A stretch of 64,000 nucleotides of DNA from Pontibacter vulgaris. Its GTDB lineage: Bacteria; Bacteroidota; Bacteroidia; Cytophagales; Hymenobacteraceae. The notes under the pieces were generated by a model. That model did no database searches. It was not told the DNA's origin and saw only the letters and a program-made list of their open reading frames with translations. The position numbers were made by a program, and so were the translations under genes. The stretch lies in assembly GCF_022758145.1 (NCBI RefSeq), contig NZ_JAJVDH010000005.1:62001-126000 (forward strand). The letters run 5' to 3'. Below, one piece after another: positions 33,364 through 43,740 of this stretch; position 1 is the first letter of the stretch; each line of letters opens with the position of its first letter.

Positions 33364-33831
33364 ATGAACTTCCTATCTGGCGAATACGAGTGCAAGATTG
33401 ACCCAAAGGGAAGGTTGGTTTTACCTGCAAAGATAAAAGCCAACTTGCCGGAGGCATCTGGCAATCATGTGGTGCTGATGCGGGGATTTGAGCCTTGTCT
33501 GGTTCTTTACCCGAAAGTGGAGTGGAAGTCGATTTATGACAAGGTTGCCGGCCTGAACGAGTTTAATGAAGAGTACCGCCATTTCCAGCGCAATTTTTTC
33601 AGAGGAAATACTGAAATAGAATTGGACGGAACAGGCAGGTTTATAGTGCCACGTACTATGGCGCGCTTTGCCGAACTGGAAAAGGATGCGATAGTAGTGG
33701 GCTTGGGTAACCGGGTTGAAATCTGGAACCCGGATAAGTATGAGGAGTTCCTGATCAAAGACCAGCAGAATTTCTCTCAGCTCGCCCAGAAGTTTTTGGG
33801 TGACAAACCAGTAGAAGAACAAGCTATTTAA
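33364..33831 (+). CDS. mraZ: Transcriptional regulator MraZ
   Basis: 155 residues with two AbrB-like MraZ domains, each with a DxxGR-type motif: KIDPKGRLVLPAKIK (about 13-27) and ELDGTGRFIVPRTMA (about 87-101). It forms a ring that binds direct repeats and represses the dcw cluster, which it heads. The repeats lie 70 bp upstream. Its TAA overlaps the rsmH start by one base (TAATG). Confidence 0.96.
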   Translation: MNFLSGEYECKIDPKGRLVLPAKIKANLPEASGNHVVLMRGFEPCLVLYPKVEWKSIYDKVAGLNEFNEEYRHFQRNFFRGNTEIELDGTGRFIVPRTMARFAELEKDAIVVGLGNRVEIWNPDKYEEFLIKDQQNFSQLAQKFLGDKPVEEQAI

Positions 33832-34745
33832 TGGAATACCATAGACCCGTATTATTGGAGGAATCAATAGATGCCCTGGCAATTAAGCCCGATGGTATTT
33901 ATGTAGATGTAACCTTTGGCGGGGGAGGGCATTCCAGCCTTATAGTTAGCAAGCTTACAAATGGTAAGCTGTATTCGTTTGACCAGGACCGTGATGCAGA
34001 AGAGCAGGCGAAAAAGATAACGAGCCCGGCTTTCAATTTTGTAAAGGCAAATTTCAGGGATCTTAAAAAATACCTGCGCCTGCATAAAGTTAGCGCTATT
34101 GATGGTTTGCTGGCTGATTTGGGTGTTTCATCGCACCAGTTCAATGTGGCCGAGCGTGGTTTCTCTACCCGTTTTGATGGCCCGCTGGATATGCGCATGG
34201 ACCCCCAGTCAGATTTGTCGGCAAGCGATGTGGTAAACACATACTCTGAAGAGCAGTTGCACCGCATTTTCGGGATGTACGGCGAAGTAAAAAATGCAAA
34301 AACACTGGCAAAACTTATAGTTGGGCAGCGTGCCAGAAAACCGATTGAAACAATTGCTGACTTTAAACAAGCAATAAGCTCCTGCACCCCAAAGGGCAAG
34401 GAGAATAAATATTTAGCGCAGGTGTTTCAGGCCCTGCGAATTGAGGTGAATGACGAGCTGAAGGCACTGGAGGAGATGTTAGAACAGGCGACAGCGTTGC
34501 TGAAGCCGGGAGGGAGGCTGGTTGTGATCTCGTACCACTCACTGGAAGACAGACTTGTAAAAAACTTTATTGCAAAGGGCAAGTTTTTCGGGGAAGTGGA
34601 AAAAGATCTGTTCGGAAACGAAATACGACCGCTTGACGCAGTAAACCGCAAACCCATAACACCATCTGACCAGGAGCTGCTGGAAAACAGCCGCTCCAGA
34701 AGTGCTAAACTTAGAATTGCCGAAAAAAGAGAACTGAATGATTAA
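33831..34745 (+). CDS. rsmH: 16S rRNA (cytosine(1402)-N(4))-methyltransferase
   Basis: 304 residues. SAM site DVTFGGGGHS, DLGVSSHQF, RGFSTRFDGPLDMRMD and the C-terminal SYHSLEDRLVKNF are diagnostic of RsmH/MraW, which N4-methylates C1402 of 16S rRNA. Second gene of the dcw cluster, coupled to mraZ by a one-base overlap. Confidence 0.97.
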   Translation: MEYHRPVLLEESIDALAIKPDGIYVDVTFGGGGHSSLIVSKLTNGKLYSFDQDRDAEEQAKKITSPAFNFVKANFRDLKKYLRLHKVSAIDGLLADLGVSSHQFNVAERGFSTRFDGPLDMRMDPQSDLSASDVVNTYSEEQLHRIFGMYGEVKNAKTLAKLIVGQRARKPIETIADFKQAISSCTPKGKENKYLAQVFQALRIEVNDELKALEEMLEQATALLKPGGRLVVISYHSLEDRLVKNFIAKGKFFGEVEKDLFGNEIRPLDAVNRKPITPSDQELLENSRSRSAKLRIAEKRELND

Positions 34746-34785
34746 ATAGTAACAGCTACAACATTAGCAAAAGTATAGAGTAACT

Positions 34786-35214
34786 ATGGCTTCTAACCTT
34801 ATGACCAAGAAAGCAAACGCGCCTAAAGCCAACTCGGCGCGAGTGAAGCCAGAAGTGGTGGCACCTACGCCTAAAGCTCCGGGCTTTAGCTTATTCAAGC
34901 TTTTAGATAAGTATACTAATGTTGATGCCCTGTTCGAAGAAGGCGTGCCGCTTAAGTATCTGCCGCATGTGCTTTTTATAACAGGAATTACCCTTTTCTA
35001 TATCGGCAACACACACTACGCCGAGAAAACGATCCGCAGGATAGACAAGATTAAAGTAGAGACCGAAGATTTACGGGCTGATTATACTACGCTGAAATCT
35101 GATTATATGGAGGCCAGTAAGCAATCGGAAGTGGCACGCAATGTGGCACCGCTTGGCCTTATCGAAAGTTCATCTCCACCTTATCAAGTAATTGTGCCTG
35201 CTGATGAATATTAA
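34786..35214 (+). CDS. ftsL: FtsL-like division protein
   Basis: 142 residues: a basic, Pro/Ala-rich cytoplasmic part (1-65), one membrane helix (about 64-82, HVLFITGITLFYIGNTHYA) and a short coiled-coil-like segment (IRRIDKIKVETEDLRADY). Sequence identity with classical FtsL is not visible, but the topology and place between rsmH and ftsI are those of bacteroidete FtsL. It would link the divisome subcomplex FtsQLB to FtsI/FtsW. Its 3' end overlaps the ftsI start by 11 bp. Confidence 0.82.
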   Translation: MASNLMTKKANAPKANSARVKPEVVAPTPKAPGFSLFKLLDKYTNVDALFEEGVPLKYLPHVLFITGITLFYIGNTHYAEKTIRRIDKIKVETEDLRADYTTLKSDYMEASKQSEVARNVAPLGLIESSSPPYQVIVPADEY

Positions 35215-37303
35215 GAAATCCATCGTTGTCAGAGTTCGGGTAGCCTTTCTGGTTATCTGCCTGTTTGCATGCGCTATTATGTACAAGGTAGTGGCCATTC
35301 AGTTTCAGGACGGAGCCAAGTGGAAGCAAATATCCCAGGAACGCCGCATACGTTACCAGCCGGTTTTTGCCACACGCGGCAATATTTATTCCGATAACGA
35401 AAGTATACTAGCCACATCGCTGCCGTTTTATCGTGTAGCGTTCGATCCTACTATTGCAGAAGCTAAAAAATTTAATGCAGGAATCGATTCTCTGGCGATG
35501 TTGCTGTCGCGCTTTTACGGTGACAGGTCAGAAGATTACTACCGCCGCAAAATTAAGAACGCTCGCCATGCTGGCAGAAAGTATATTCGTTTGAACAGCC
35601 GGCAAATAAATTACCAGGACAAGAAGATGATGGCAAACTGGCCAATTTTCAGAGCTGGTAAAAATAAAGGTGGTGTAATTTTCGAAAAAGTAGAGAAACG
35701 TTTCAAGCCATTTGGTATGCTCGCTGAGCGTACTATTGGCTTTATAAATGAAGATAAGAATGGGGCAGGCCTGGAGTTCAGCTTTAACAACGACCTTGCC
35801 GGTACCGATGGCGAAGCTCTTTTTGAGCGTATTGCCGGTGGTAATAAGCCAATTTACGATGGCACCGAAGTGCAGCCGCAACATGGTTACGATATCAAAA
35901 CAACCATTGATATTAACCTGCAGGACGTAGCCGAAAATGCACTTTATAAAGCCTTGGTGGAGAAGAACGCAGACTATGGCTGTGTAATCCTGATGGAGGT
36001 TAAAACGGGTGAGGTAAAGGCAATGGTTAACTTGGGTAAAACAAAAGGAGGTTATATCGAGGATTATAACTATGCTGTTGGTAATCAGGGGCGTACAGAG
36101 CCGGGTTCAACGTTTAAACTGGCCTCTATGATGGCGCTTTTTGAACATACAAATGTGAAGCTTACCGATACGATCGATACTGGCAATGGTGCTTACAGCC
36201 TTAAAGGCAGAATCATGACGGATTCCAAAATAGGCGGTTATGGCAAGCTTACAGTACAGCAGGTTTTCGAAAAATCATCTAACATCGGAGTAGCCAAGCT
36301 GATGGAAGAACACTTCGGTAACAACCCATCTGCTTATATAGAATATTTGAACAAGTTTGGCCTTAATTCCACCTTAGGTTTTCAGATGGATGGCGAAGCC
36401 AGGCCATTTATCAAAAGCACGCAGGATAGAACCTGGTACGGCACAACACTTGCATCTATGGCCATTGGTTATGAGCTAAAGCTGGCACCGCTGCAAACAC
36501 TGGCCTACTATAATGCAGTAGCCAACAACGGTGTAAAGATCCAGCCAATTATAGTTAAGGAGATCCGGAAGGCCGATAACGTTATTCAGTCTTTTAAGAC
36601 GCGGGTGCTTAACGAGAAAATCTGCTCTGACGAAACATTGAAAAAACTACGTGCTATGCTGGAGGGGGTAGTATCAGATGGTACAGCAAAAAATATATCG
36701 AGTACAGACTATAAAGTAGCCGGAAAAACCGGTACAGCCCGCAAAGTAAAAGATGGCAAGTATGTAAAAGAGTATTCTACTTCCTTTGCCGGTTATTTCC
36801 CGGCCGATAATCCGAAGTATAGCTGTATCGTGATCATTGATAGCCCTAGAGGTGTAAATGTGTACGGTGGCGATGTGGCCGCGCCGGTATTTAAGGAGGT
36901 AGCCGATAAAGCATTTGCCCGCGATTTAGCCATGCACAAGCCATTGCGCGCACGCGTGGCCCCAAATAAAGACAGCCTGCCGCAGGTAAAAGCCGGAAGT
37001 ATGGATGACCTGAGCCTGATCTGCAACACGATAGGTATAAGCAATCATTCTAAAGTTTCTTCTGATGAAGAATGGGTTCGTGTGCAACCCAAAATGCGCT
37101 CTATTGAGTTTTTGCCAAATCCTGTGCTGAATGGACGTGTGCCCGATGTAAAAGGCATGACATTGCGTGATGCGCTGTTCATTTTAGGCAATCAGCGGTT
37201 GGATGTGAAAGTGCAGGGTGCCGGAAAGCGCGTGGCAAACCAATCGCTGGAGCCGGGCACAATAATTAATAAAACTGGAAAGATAACGATCGTATTGAGC
37301 TGA
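35204..37303 (+). CDS. ftsI: Penicillin-binding protein, division transpeptidase (PBP3-like)
   Basis: 699 residues from the ATG at 35204 (MNIKKSIVVRV), which overlaps ftsL. One membrane anchor (about 10-30), a pedestal domain, and a transpeptidase with all three motifs: STFK in EPGSTFKLAS, SSN in KSSNIG and KTG in AGKTGTARK. A single PASTA domain ends the protein (VPDVKGMTLRDALFIL). It cross-links septal peptidoglycan with FtsW. The stop TGA overlaps murE start by one base (TGATG). Confidence 0.95.
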   Translation: MNIKKSIVVRVRVAFLVICLFACAIMYKVVAIQFQDGAKWKQISQERRIRYQPVFATRGNIYSDNESILATSLPFYRVAFDPTIAEAKKFNAGIDSLAMLLSRFYGDRSEDYYRRKIKNARHAGRKYIRLNSRQINYQDKKMMANWPIFRAGKNKGGVIFEKVEKRFKPFGMLAERTIGFINEDKNGAGLEFSFNNDLAGTDGEALFERIAGGNKPIYDGTEVQPQHGYDIKTTIDINLQDVAENALYKALVEKNADYGCVILMEVKTGEVKAMVNLGKTKGGYIEDYNYAVGNQGRTEPGSTFKLASMMALFEHTNVKLTDTIDTGNGAYSLKGRIMTDSKIGGYGKLTVQQVFEKSSNIGVAKLMEEHFGNNPSAYIEYLNKFGLNSTLGFQMDGEARPFIKSTQDRTWYGTTLASMAIGYELKLAPLQTLAYYNAVANNGVKIQPIIVKEIRKADNVIQSFKTRVLNEKICSDETLKKLRAMLEGVVSDGTAKNISSTDYKVAGKTGTARKVKDGKYVKEYSTSFAGYFPADNPKYSCIVIIDSPRGVNVYGGDVAAPVFKEVADKAFARDLAMHKPLRARVAPNKDSLPQVKAGSMDDLSLICNTIGISNHSKVSSDEEWVRVQPKMRSIEFLPNPVLNGRVPDVKGMTLRDALFILGNQRLDVKVQGAGKRVANQSLEPGTIINKTGKITIVLS

Positions 37304-38766
37304 TGCAGTTGTTGCAGGACATATTGAATGAAGTAATGGTGCTGGAGCACCAAGGCCCCCTGTCTGTACAGATAGAGGCTATTACCTTTGATTCGCGGCA
37401 GGTGCGCGAGGGCGTAGCCTTTGTGGCCGTACGCGGTGTGCAAACAGATGGGCATGATTACATTGCAAAAGCAGTTGAAGCCAAGGCGGCCGCTATAGTT
37501 TGTGAAAAGCTGCCAGACCAACTGGATCCAGGCATAACTTATATTCTGGTCAAGGATTCAGGTATGGCTTTAGGTCAGATGGCTTCAGCTTTTTATGGTA
37601 ATCCTTCTCAAAAAATTAAGCTGATCGGTGTAACAGGCACGAATGGTAAAACCACTTCGGTAACCTTACTGCATAAACTTTTCCGTGAGTTGGGATACCA
37701 TGTAGGCTTACTTTCTACGGTACAAAACCAGATTGACGAAGAAGTTATACCTGCAACGCACACCACACCGGATGCCGTAACACTGAACGCTTTACTGGAT
37801 AAGATGGTAAAGGCTGGCTGTGCTTATTGCTTTATGGAAGTAAGCTCGCATGCCATGGTGCAACAACGTGTGGCTGGTTTAACATTCGCTGGCGGTGTAT
37901 TTACGAACATTACACACGATCACCTGGACTACCACCAGACCTTTGACGAATACATTAGAGCGAAAAAGCTGTTTTTTGATGGCTTGCCTAAAGGAGCCTT
38001 TGCATTAATTAACGCCGACGATAAGCGTGGTGCTGTTATGGTGCAAAATACAAAGGCCAGTGTGCATGAATTCTCTTTGCGCAAAGCAACTGAGTTTAAA
38101 GCCCGCATTATTGATAATACCATTGAGGGCCTGCATCTTGAAATAGATGGCAACGAGATATGGTGTAAACTGATTGGCGCTTTCAATGCTTATAATCTGC
38201 TGGGTGCTTACGCTGTGGCTGTTATACTTGGCGAGGATACGGTTGAAACGCTAACGGTATTATCCAGCCTTACTTCTGCCTCCGGCCGGTTTGAGTACAT
38301 TGTTTCAGACTCAAAAATCACGGGTATAGTAGATTATGCGCATACGCCGGATGCACTTGAAAATGTACTGAACACAATTCAGCAGATTCGCACTCCAAAT
38401 CAGAAAGTTATTACCGTGGTGGGTTGTGGCGGAAACCGCGATGCTGCCAAGCGCCCTGTGATGGCAGATATAGCCTGCCGCCTGAGCGACAAAGTTATAC
38501 TTACATCGGATAATCCGCGTTTCGAAGAGCCGCAGGTTATACTTGAAGACATGCAGAAAGGCGTAAAGCCACTGGATTTCAAAAAGACATTAGCTGTTCT
38601 GGATAGACGTGAGGCCATAAAAACAGCCTGCATGCTGGCAGATACAAACGATATCATACTTGTAGCAGGAAAAGGACACGAAACATACCAGGAAGTGAAA
38701 GGCGTTAAATCTCCTTTCGACGATAAACTGGTATTGCAGGAAACTTTTCAGCAACTGGGCAAATAA
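37303..38766 (+). CDS. murE: UDP-MurNAc-tripeptide synthetase
   Basis: 487 residues of the Mur ligase fold: ATP loop GVTGTNGKTTSVTLLHK, central His-rich ITHDHLDYHQTF, and DNPRFEEPQ. The DNPR motif selects meso-diaminopimelate, so the wall is predicted to be DAP type. Coupled to ftsI. The 58-bp gap to mraY shows nothing special. Confidence 0.97.
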   Translation: MQLLQDILNEVMVLEHQGPLSVQIEAITFDSRQVREGVAFVAVRGVQTDGHDYIAKAVEAKAAAIVCEKLPDQLDPGITYILVKDSGMALGQMASAFYGNPSQKIKLIGVTGTNGKTTSVTLLHKLFRELGYHVGLLSTVQNQIDEEVIPATHTTPDAVTLNALLDKMVKAGCAYCFMEVSSHAMVQQRVAGLTFAGGVFTNITHDHLDYHQTFDEYIRAKKLFFDGLPKGAFALINADDKRGAVMVQNTKASVHEFSLRKATEFKARIIDNTIEGLHLEIDGNEIWCKLIGAFNAYNLLGAYAVAVILGEDTVETLTVLSSLTSASGRFEYIVSDSKITGIVDYAHTPDALENVLNTIQQIRTPNQKVITVVGCGGNRDAAKRPVMADIACRLSDKVILTSDNPRFEEPQVILEDMQKGVKPLDFKKTLAVLDRREAIKTACMLADTNDIILVAGKGHETYQEVKGVKSPFDDKLVLQETFQQLGK

Positions 38767-38824
38767 ACTATACGACACTATTATCACCCTTAAAACAAAA
38801 TATTGGCCGCTGGCCACAGAATAA

Positions 38825-40045
38825 ATGCTCTATTACCTCTTTACATACCTCGACCGCGAATTCGACCTTTTTGGTGCAGGTGTATTCCAATACATCTCCT
38901 TCAGGGCAGGTATGGCTACACTGGTGTCGCTGCTGATTGCTATGATCTTCGGGGGCAAACTGATAAAACTTCTGCAGCGCAAGCAGGTTGGCGAAAGTAT
39001 CCGAGACCTGGGCCTGGAAGGGCAAATGGAAAAGAAAGGTACGCCAACTATGGGTGGCCTTATTATACTGCTGGCTATACTAGTGCCTACGCTGCTTTTC
39101 GCGCGCCTTGATAATATTTACATCATCCTGATGCTTGTTTCAACCGTATGGCTGGGCCTGATAGGTTTCCTGGATGATTACATTAAGGTTTTCAAAAAAA
39201 ATAAAGAAGGACTTGCTGGTCGTTTCAAGATATTGGGACAGATAGGTTTAGGGCTTATAGTTGGCCTGACGCTATACTTTAACGATGATGTGGTAGTGCG
39301 CCAGTACTTATTTTCTGATGGTACAGCCTCCGCTGTAAATGCATCCGGTAAATGGGTGGATGTTCATAAAATGATCACGACCATTCCTTTCCGTAAGAAT
39401 AACGAGCTCGATTACTGCAACCTGTTCTCTTTTGCAGGTCCGCTTTTCCAGGATTGGTCTTGCTACCTCTACATACCATTTGTGATCCTGGTTATTACGG
39501 CGGTATCTAACGGAGCCAATATTACGGATGGCATAGATGGTCTGGCCGCCGGTACTTCAGCTATTATTGGCATGACGCTGGCAATCTTTACCTATGTATC
39601 CGGTAACACCATTTTTGCCGATTACCTCGACATCATGTTTATACCTAACTCCGGCGAGCTGGCCATTTTCTGTCTGGCATTTGTGGGGGCGTGTGTGGGT
39701 TTTCTGTGGTATAACGCGTACCCGGCGCAGGTATTTATGGGCGATACAGGTAGCTTGTCTATCGGGGGAATTATTGCGGTACTTGCCCTTATTGTGCGCA
39801 AAGAATTACTTATACCTATACTTTGCGGCATCTTCCTGATCGAGAATCTTTCGGTGATGTTGCAGGTTAGCTACTTTAAGTATACTAAAAAGAAGTATGG
39901 TGAGGGGCGCCGCATTTTTAAAATGTCGCCACTGCACCATCATTACCAGAAACTTGGCTATCACGAGTCAAAAATTGTAGGCAGATTCTGGATCGTAGGT
40001 ATTATGCTGGCCATTCTGACGCTGGCAACATTAAAACTGCGATAA
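38825..40045 (+). CDS. mraY: Phospho-N-acetylmuramoyl-pentapeptide transferase
   Basis: 406 residues, about 45 more than E. coli MraY. It transfers the UDP-MurNAc-peptide to undecaprenyl phosphate, making lipid I. Motifs [22 protein letters not shown] ([14 protein letters not shown]), [26 protein letters not shown] and SPLHHHYQ are complete. The extra residues lie around 155-215 (after [14 protein letters not shown]) as in other Bacteroidota. Confidence 0.97.
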   Translation: MLYYLFTYLDREFDLFGAGVFQYISFRAGMATLVSLLIAMIFGGKLIKLLQRKQVGESIRDLGLEGQMEKKGTPTMGGLIILLAILVPTLLFARLDNIYIILMLVSTVWLGLIGFLDDYIKVFKKNKEGLAGRFKILGQIGLGLIVGLTLYFNDDVVVRQYLFSDGTASAVNASGKWVDVHKMITTIPFRKNNELDYCNLFSFAGPLFQDWSCYLYIPFVILVITAVSNGANITDGIDGLAAGTSAIIGMTLAIFTYVSGNTIFADYLDIMFIPNSGELAIFCLAFVGACVGFLWYNAYPAQVFMGDTGSLSIGGIIAVLALIVRKELLIPILCGIFLIENLSVMLQVSYFKYTKKKYGEGRRIFKMSPLHHHYQKLGYHESKIVGRFWIVGIMLAILTLATLKLR

Positions 40046-40100
40046 AGCAAACTACAAAACTGGTTGTTGAGCTAAGAATTTAGAACACTGATTACAAACT

Positions 40101-41444
40101 ATGAGAATTGCTATACTAGGTGCGGGAGAAAGTGGCGTAGGAGCAGCCTTGCTTGCAAAAGCAAAGGGGCTCGATGTTTTCGTATCGGATATGGGGCAGA
40201 TTAAGGATGTGTACAAAGCAAAACTTGCTACTGCCGCTATTCCATTTGAAGAAGGAACTCACACATTTGACCAAATACTAAACGCAAATGAAATCATTAA
40301 AAGTCCTGGCATTTCTGATAAAGCTCCAATTATTCAAGAAGCAACCAAAAGAGCGATACCTGTAATCTCTGAAATTGAGTTTGCCAGCCGGTATACAAAT
40401 GCAAAATTTATTTGCATTACAGGTACTAACGGTAAAACCACAACTACTTTGCTCACTTACCATCTGCTTAAAAGTGCAGGTATAAACGTGGGGCTAGCCG
40501 GTAATATTGGAGAGAGCCTGGCAGAGAAAGTAGTCGAAAATACGCACGACTACTATGTAGTGGAGCTTAGCAGTTTCCAGCTGGATGGCATGTATAATTT
40601 TAAGGCGCACATAGGTGTGCTGCTGAACATTACACCGGACCACCTGGACCGCTATGGTTATAGTATGGAAAAGTATGCAGCTTCCAAACTGCGTATCGCC
40701 CAGAACATGACAGGTGCAGATTTCTTCATTTATAATGCCGACGATAAAAATATAGCAGCTGCTTTTAAGTCGGATGCATTTGGAGGAACCACAGTGCCGT
40801 TTTCGCTGCAGGGTGCAGAGGGGGCTAAAGTAACCTTACATGGTCAAAGTATACATGTTGATGTACAGTTCCATACTGGGCAGATTGATACTTCAAAGTC
40901 TAGCCTGATCGGGAAGCACAATCAATACAATACCATGGCAGCTGTGACGGTAGCAAAACTATTAGGTGTTGAAGATAACGACATAGCGCAGGCCCTGGAA
41001 ACTTTCCAGAATGCCGAGCATCGTTTACAGCCAGTGGGGGTAGCCAAAGAGGTAACTTACATCAACGATTCCAAAGCCACCAACGTAGACGCTGTCTGGT
41101 ACGCGCTGGAAGGTATAAAACAACCGATTATCTGGATTGCCGGTGGTGTAGACAAAGGCAATGATTACAAGATGCTGGAGGACCTGGCGCGTGAGAAAGT
41201 TAAAGTGCTCGTGTGCCTTGGCAAAGACAATGAAAAATTAAAGCAGGCTTTCGGCAGGATCATTCCGATCATCGCTGAAACCACATCGATAGAATATGCC
41301 GTGCGCCTGAGCCGTTCGTTGGCAGTGCCGGGCGATGTGGTGTTACTTTCGCCGGCTTGTGCCAGCTTCGACCTGTTCGATAATTACGAACACCGTGGCC
41401 AGCGCTTTAAGGAGGCAGTAGAAAAAATAGTACTAAAGAAATAG
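40101..41444 (+). CDS. murD: UDP-N-acetylmuramoylalanine--D-glutamate ligase
   Basis: 447 residues. AILGAGESGVGAALLAK at the start, ATP loop ITGTNGKTTTTLL, NITPDHLDRYG and the C-terminal LLSPACASFDLFDNYEHRG are typical MurD. It adds D-Glu in the cytoplasm. Sits in order in the dcw cluster. Confidence 0.97.
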   Translation: MRIAILGAGESGVGAALLAKAKGLDVFVSDMGQIKDVYKAKLATAAIPFEEGTHTFDQILNANEIIKSPGISDKAPIIQEATKRAIPVISEIEFASRYTNAKFICITGTNGKTTTTLLTYHLLKSAGINVGLAGNIGESLAEKVVENTHDYYVVELSSFQLDGMYNFKAHIGVLLNITPDHLDRYGYSMEKYAASKLRIAQNMTGADFFIYNADDKNIAAAFKSDAFGGTTVPFSLQGAEGAKVTLHGQSIHVDVQFHTGQIDTSKSSLIGKHNQYNTMAAVTVAKLLGVEDNDIAQALETFQNAEHRLQPVGVAKEVTYINDSKATNVDAVWYALEGIKQPIIWIAGGVDKGNDYKMLEDLAREKVKVLVCLGKDNEKLKQAFGRIIPIIAETTSIEYAVRLSRSLAVPGDVVLLSPACASFDLFDNYEHRGQRFKEAVEKIVLKK

Positions 41445-41468
41445 ATTGATACTTTTAGCCAAAGGATT

Positions 41469-42635
41469 ATGGTAAAGCAGTGGTTACAGCAGAACCTGAA
41501 AGGGGATGCAGTGCTTTGGGGCATTGTATTGGCTTTCTCGCTTATCAGCGTGCTGGTAGTATACTCTGCTACAGGTACGCTTGCCTATAAATCGCATGAA
41601 GGCAATACCGAGTATTTTTTGCTGAAGCACTCCTCGCTGATCTTTGTTGGGTTGGCATTTATGTGGGCGGCGCATAAAATAAACTACCGTTATTATTCCA
41701 GGCTATCCTTAGTTGCGCTTGTACTTTCTGTACCGTTATTACTGTTCGCTTTCTTCTGGGGATCAAATATCAACGATGCATCCCGATGGATTACTATTCC
41801 GGTAATTAATCAGACATTCCAGCCTTCAGATTTAGCTAAACTGGCGCTTATATCTTACCTGGCCAGTATGCTGGCTAAAGTACAGCTACAGGTTAAAGAC
41901 TGGAGAAAAACATTGGTGCCGATGATGATCTGGACAGTAGCAATCTGCGCTCTTATTGCACTTACAAACACATCTACGGCCATTTTGCTATTTGCAACCT
42001 GTATGCTACTCATGTTTATTGGGCGAGTGCCCTTTAAATACCTGGCTACAGTGTTTGTAATTGTTGTTATAGTTGGCGGAGGCGCACTGGCTATAGGTCA
42101 GCGACTTGGTACGGCAGTTAGCCGCGTCGAAGCTTTTCTTGACAAATCAGAAACTCCTTTCCAGTTAGAGCAGTCTTACATTGCCATTGCAACAGGAGGT
42201 GTAATTGGTAAAGGACCGGGTAACAGTTACCAGCGAAATTTACTGCCTCACCCTTATTCTGACTTTATTTTTGCCATTATCATTGAAGAGTATGGCTTGT
42301 GGGGAGGTGCGGTCGTGCTGTTTTTATACTTAGCGTTACTCTACAGGGGCATGGTTACGGTTGTAAACAGTACTGGGGCATTTGGGGGCTTATTGTCTGC
42401 AGGCTTGAGTTTTAGTCTGGTAATCCAGGGTATGATAAATATGGGAGTAGCCGTAGGCTTAGGGCCAATTACAGGTCTGCCGCTTCCGTTGCTAAGTATG
42501 GGTGGTACATCCCTGATCTTTACAGGTATTTCACTGGGAATTATACTTAGTGTTAGCCGCACAGATAGTGAAGTTAAGAATGCAGCTGTTGGCGCAGCTA
42601 CAGGTATAAATGCTAAAGTTCCGTCAAATGCCTGA
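41469..42635 (+). CDS. ftsW: Division SEDS protein FtsW, septal glycosyltransferase
   Basis: 388 residues with about ten membrane helices. SEDS signature PITGLPLPLLSMGGTSL near the C terminus, and WITIPVINQTFQPSDLAKLAL in the second third. FtsW polymerises lipid II with FtsI. Its 3' end overlaps the murG start (ATGCCTGA). Confidence 0.95.
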   Translation: MVKQWLQQNLKGDAVLWGIVLAFSLISVLVVYSATGTLAYKSHEGNTEYFLLKHSSLIFVGLAFMWAAHKINYRYYSRLSLVALVLSVPLLLFAFFWGSNINDASRWITIPVINQTFQPSDLAKLALISYLASMLAKVQLQVKDWRKTLVPMMIWTVAICALIALTNTSTAILLFATCMLLMFIGRVPFKYLATVFVIVVIVGGGALAIGQRLGTAVSRVEAFLDKSETPFQLEQSYIAIATGGVIGKGPGNSYQRNLLPHPYSDFIFAIIIEEYGLWGGAVVLFLYLALLYRGMVTVVNSTGAFGGLLSAGLSFSLVIQGMINMGVAVGLGPITGLPLPLLSMGGTSLIFTGISLGIILSVSRTDSEVKNAAVGAATGINAKVPSNA

Positions 42636-43740
42636 TAACAACAGACCATATCGTTTTATTATTAGCGGGGGTGGTACCGGTGGGCACATTTACCCGGCCG
42701 TAGCTATAGCTAACCAGATAAAAGTAATTTATCCGGATGCTGAAATTTTGTTTGTAGGGGCAATAGGCCGCATGGAAATGACACGCGTGCCTGAGGCAGG
42801 ATATAAAATTGTTGGTCTCTGGATCAGTGGTTTGCAGCGCCGCCTAACACTGGATAATCTATCGTTTCCGCTTAAAGTTATTTCCAGCATTCGTGCTTCA
42901 CATCAGATCATCAAAGATTTTAAACCTGATGCTGTAGTAGGGGTAGGTGGTTATGCAAGTGGCCCTTTGCTGTATGCTGCTACTTCCCGTAAAATTCCGG
43001 CACTTATACAGGAACAGAACTCTTACGCGGGTATAACTAATAAACTTTTAGCCAAGCGTGTAAACAAGATCTGTGTTGCCTATAACAACATGCAGGCATT
43101 CTTTCCTGCTGATAAAATGGTGCTGACCGGTAATCCTGTCCGGAAAGACATCATGGACAGCCATGAAAAAAGAGAAGAGGCATTGCAGCACTTTGGGCTG
43201 ACTTCCGGGAAGAAAACCATACTTGTGATAGGAGGGAGTTTAGGAGCCCGTACTATAAATCAAAGTATAGCTGCAGGCCTGGAACAGATTACCAAAGCTG
43301 GCTATCAGTTGATATGGCAGACAGGCAGGATGTTTTACCCGCAGGCACAGGAACTGGCGAAACCATATGCTGAAATGGGTGTACGTGCTTATGATTTTAT
43401 CAAGCGCATGGACCTGGCTTATGCCGCTGCCGATATTGTAATCTCAAGAGCTGGCGCATTATCTATTTCAGAATTATGCCTGGCTGGTAAGCCATCGGTA
43501 CTGGTGCCTTCTCCCAATGTGGCCGAAGATCATCAGACTAAAAATGCTATGGCTTTAGTGCAGGAGCATGCCGCTATACTGGTACGCGACCAAGAAGCAA
43601 GCCAGAAATTAGTGCAAACAGCACTGGGCTTAGCACAGAACGAGCAGGAGCAAAAGCGCCTCTCAGAGAATATACTTAAACTGGCCCGGCCAAATGCTGC
43701 CGCCGACATTGTGAATGAGCTGATAAAGTTGATCAAATGA
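42628..43740 (+). CDS. murG: UDP-GlcNAc--lipid I GlcNAc transferase
   Basis: 370 residues from the ATG at 42628 (MPDNNRPYRFIISGGG). The glycine-rich SGGGTGGHIYPA, VGVGGYASGP, IGGSLGARTINQ and ISRAGALSISEL motifs are those of MurG, which completes lipid II at the membrane. It overlaps ftsW by 8 bp and murC by 4 bp (ATGA). Confidence 0.97.
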   Translation: MPDNNRPYRFIISGGGTGGHIYPAVAIANQIKVIYPDAEILFVGAIGRMEMTRVPEAGYKIVGLWISGLQRRLTLDNLSFPLKVISSIRASHQIIKDFKPDAVVGVGGYASGPLLYAATSRKIPALIQEQNSYAGITNKLLAKRVNKICVAYNNMQAFFPADKMVLTGNPVRKDIMDSHEKREEALQHFGLTSGKKTILVIGGSLGARTINQSIAAGLEQITKAGYQLIWQTGRMFYPQAQELAKPYAEMGVRAYDFIKRMDLAYAAADIVISRAGALSISELCLAGKPSVLVPSPNVAEDHQTKNAMALVQEHAAILVRDQEASQKLVQTALGLAQNEQEQKRLSENILKLARPNAAADIVNELIKLIK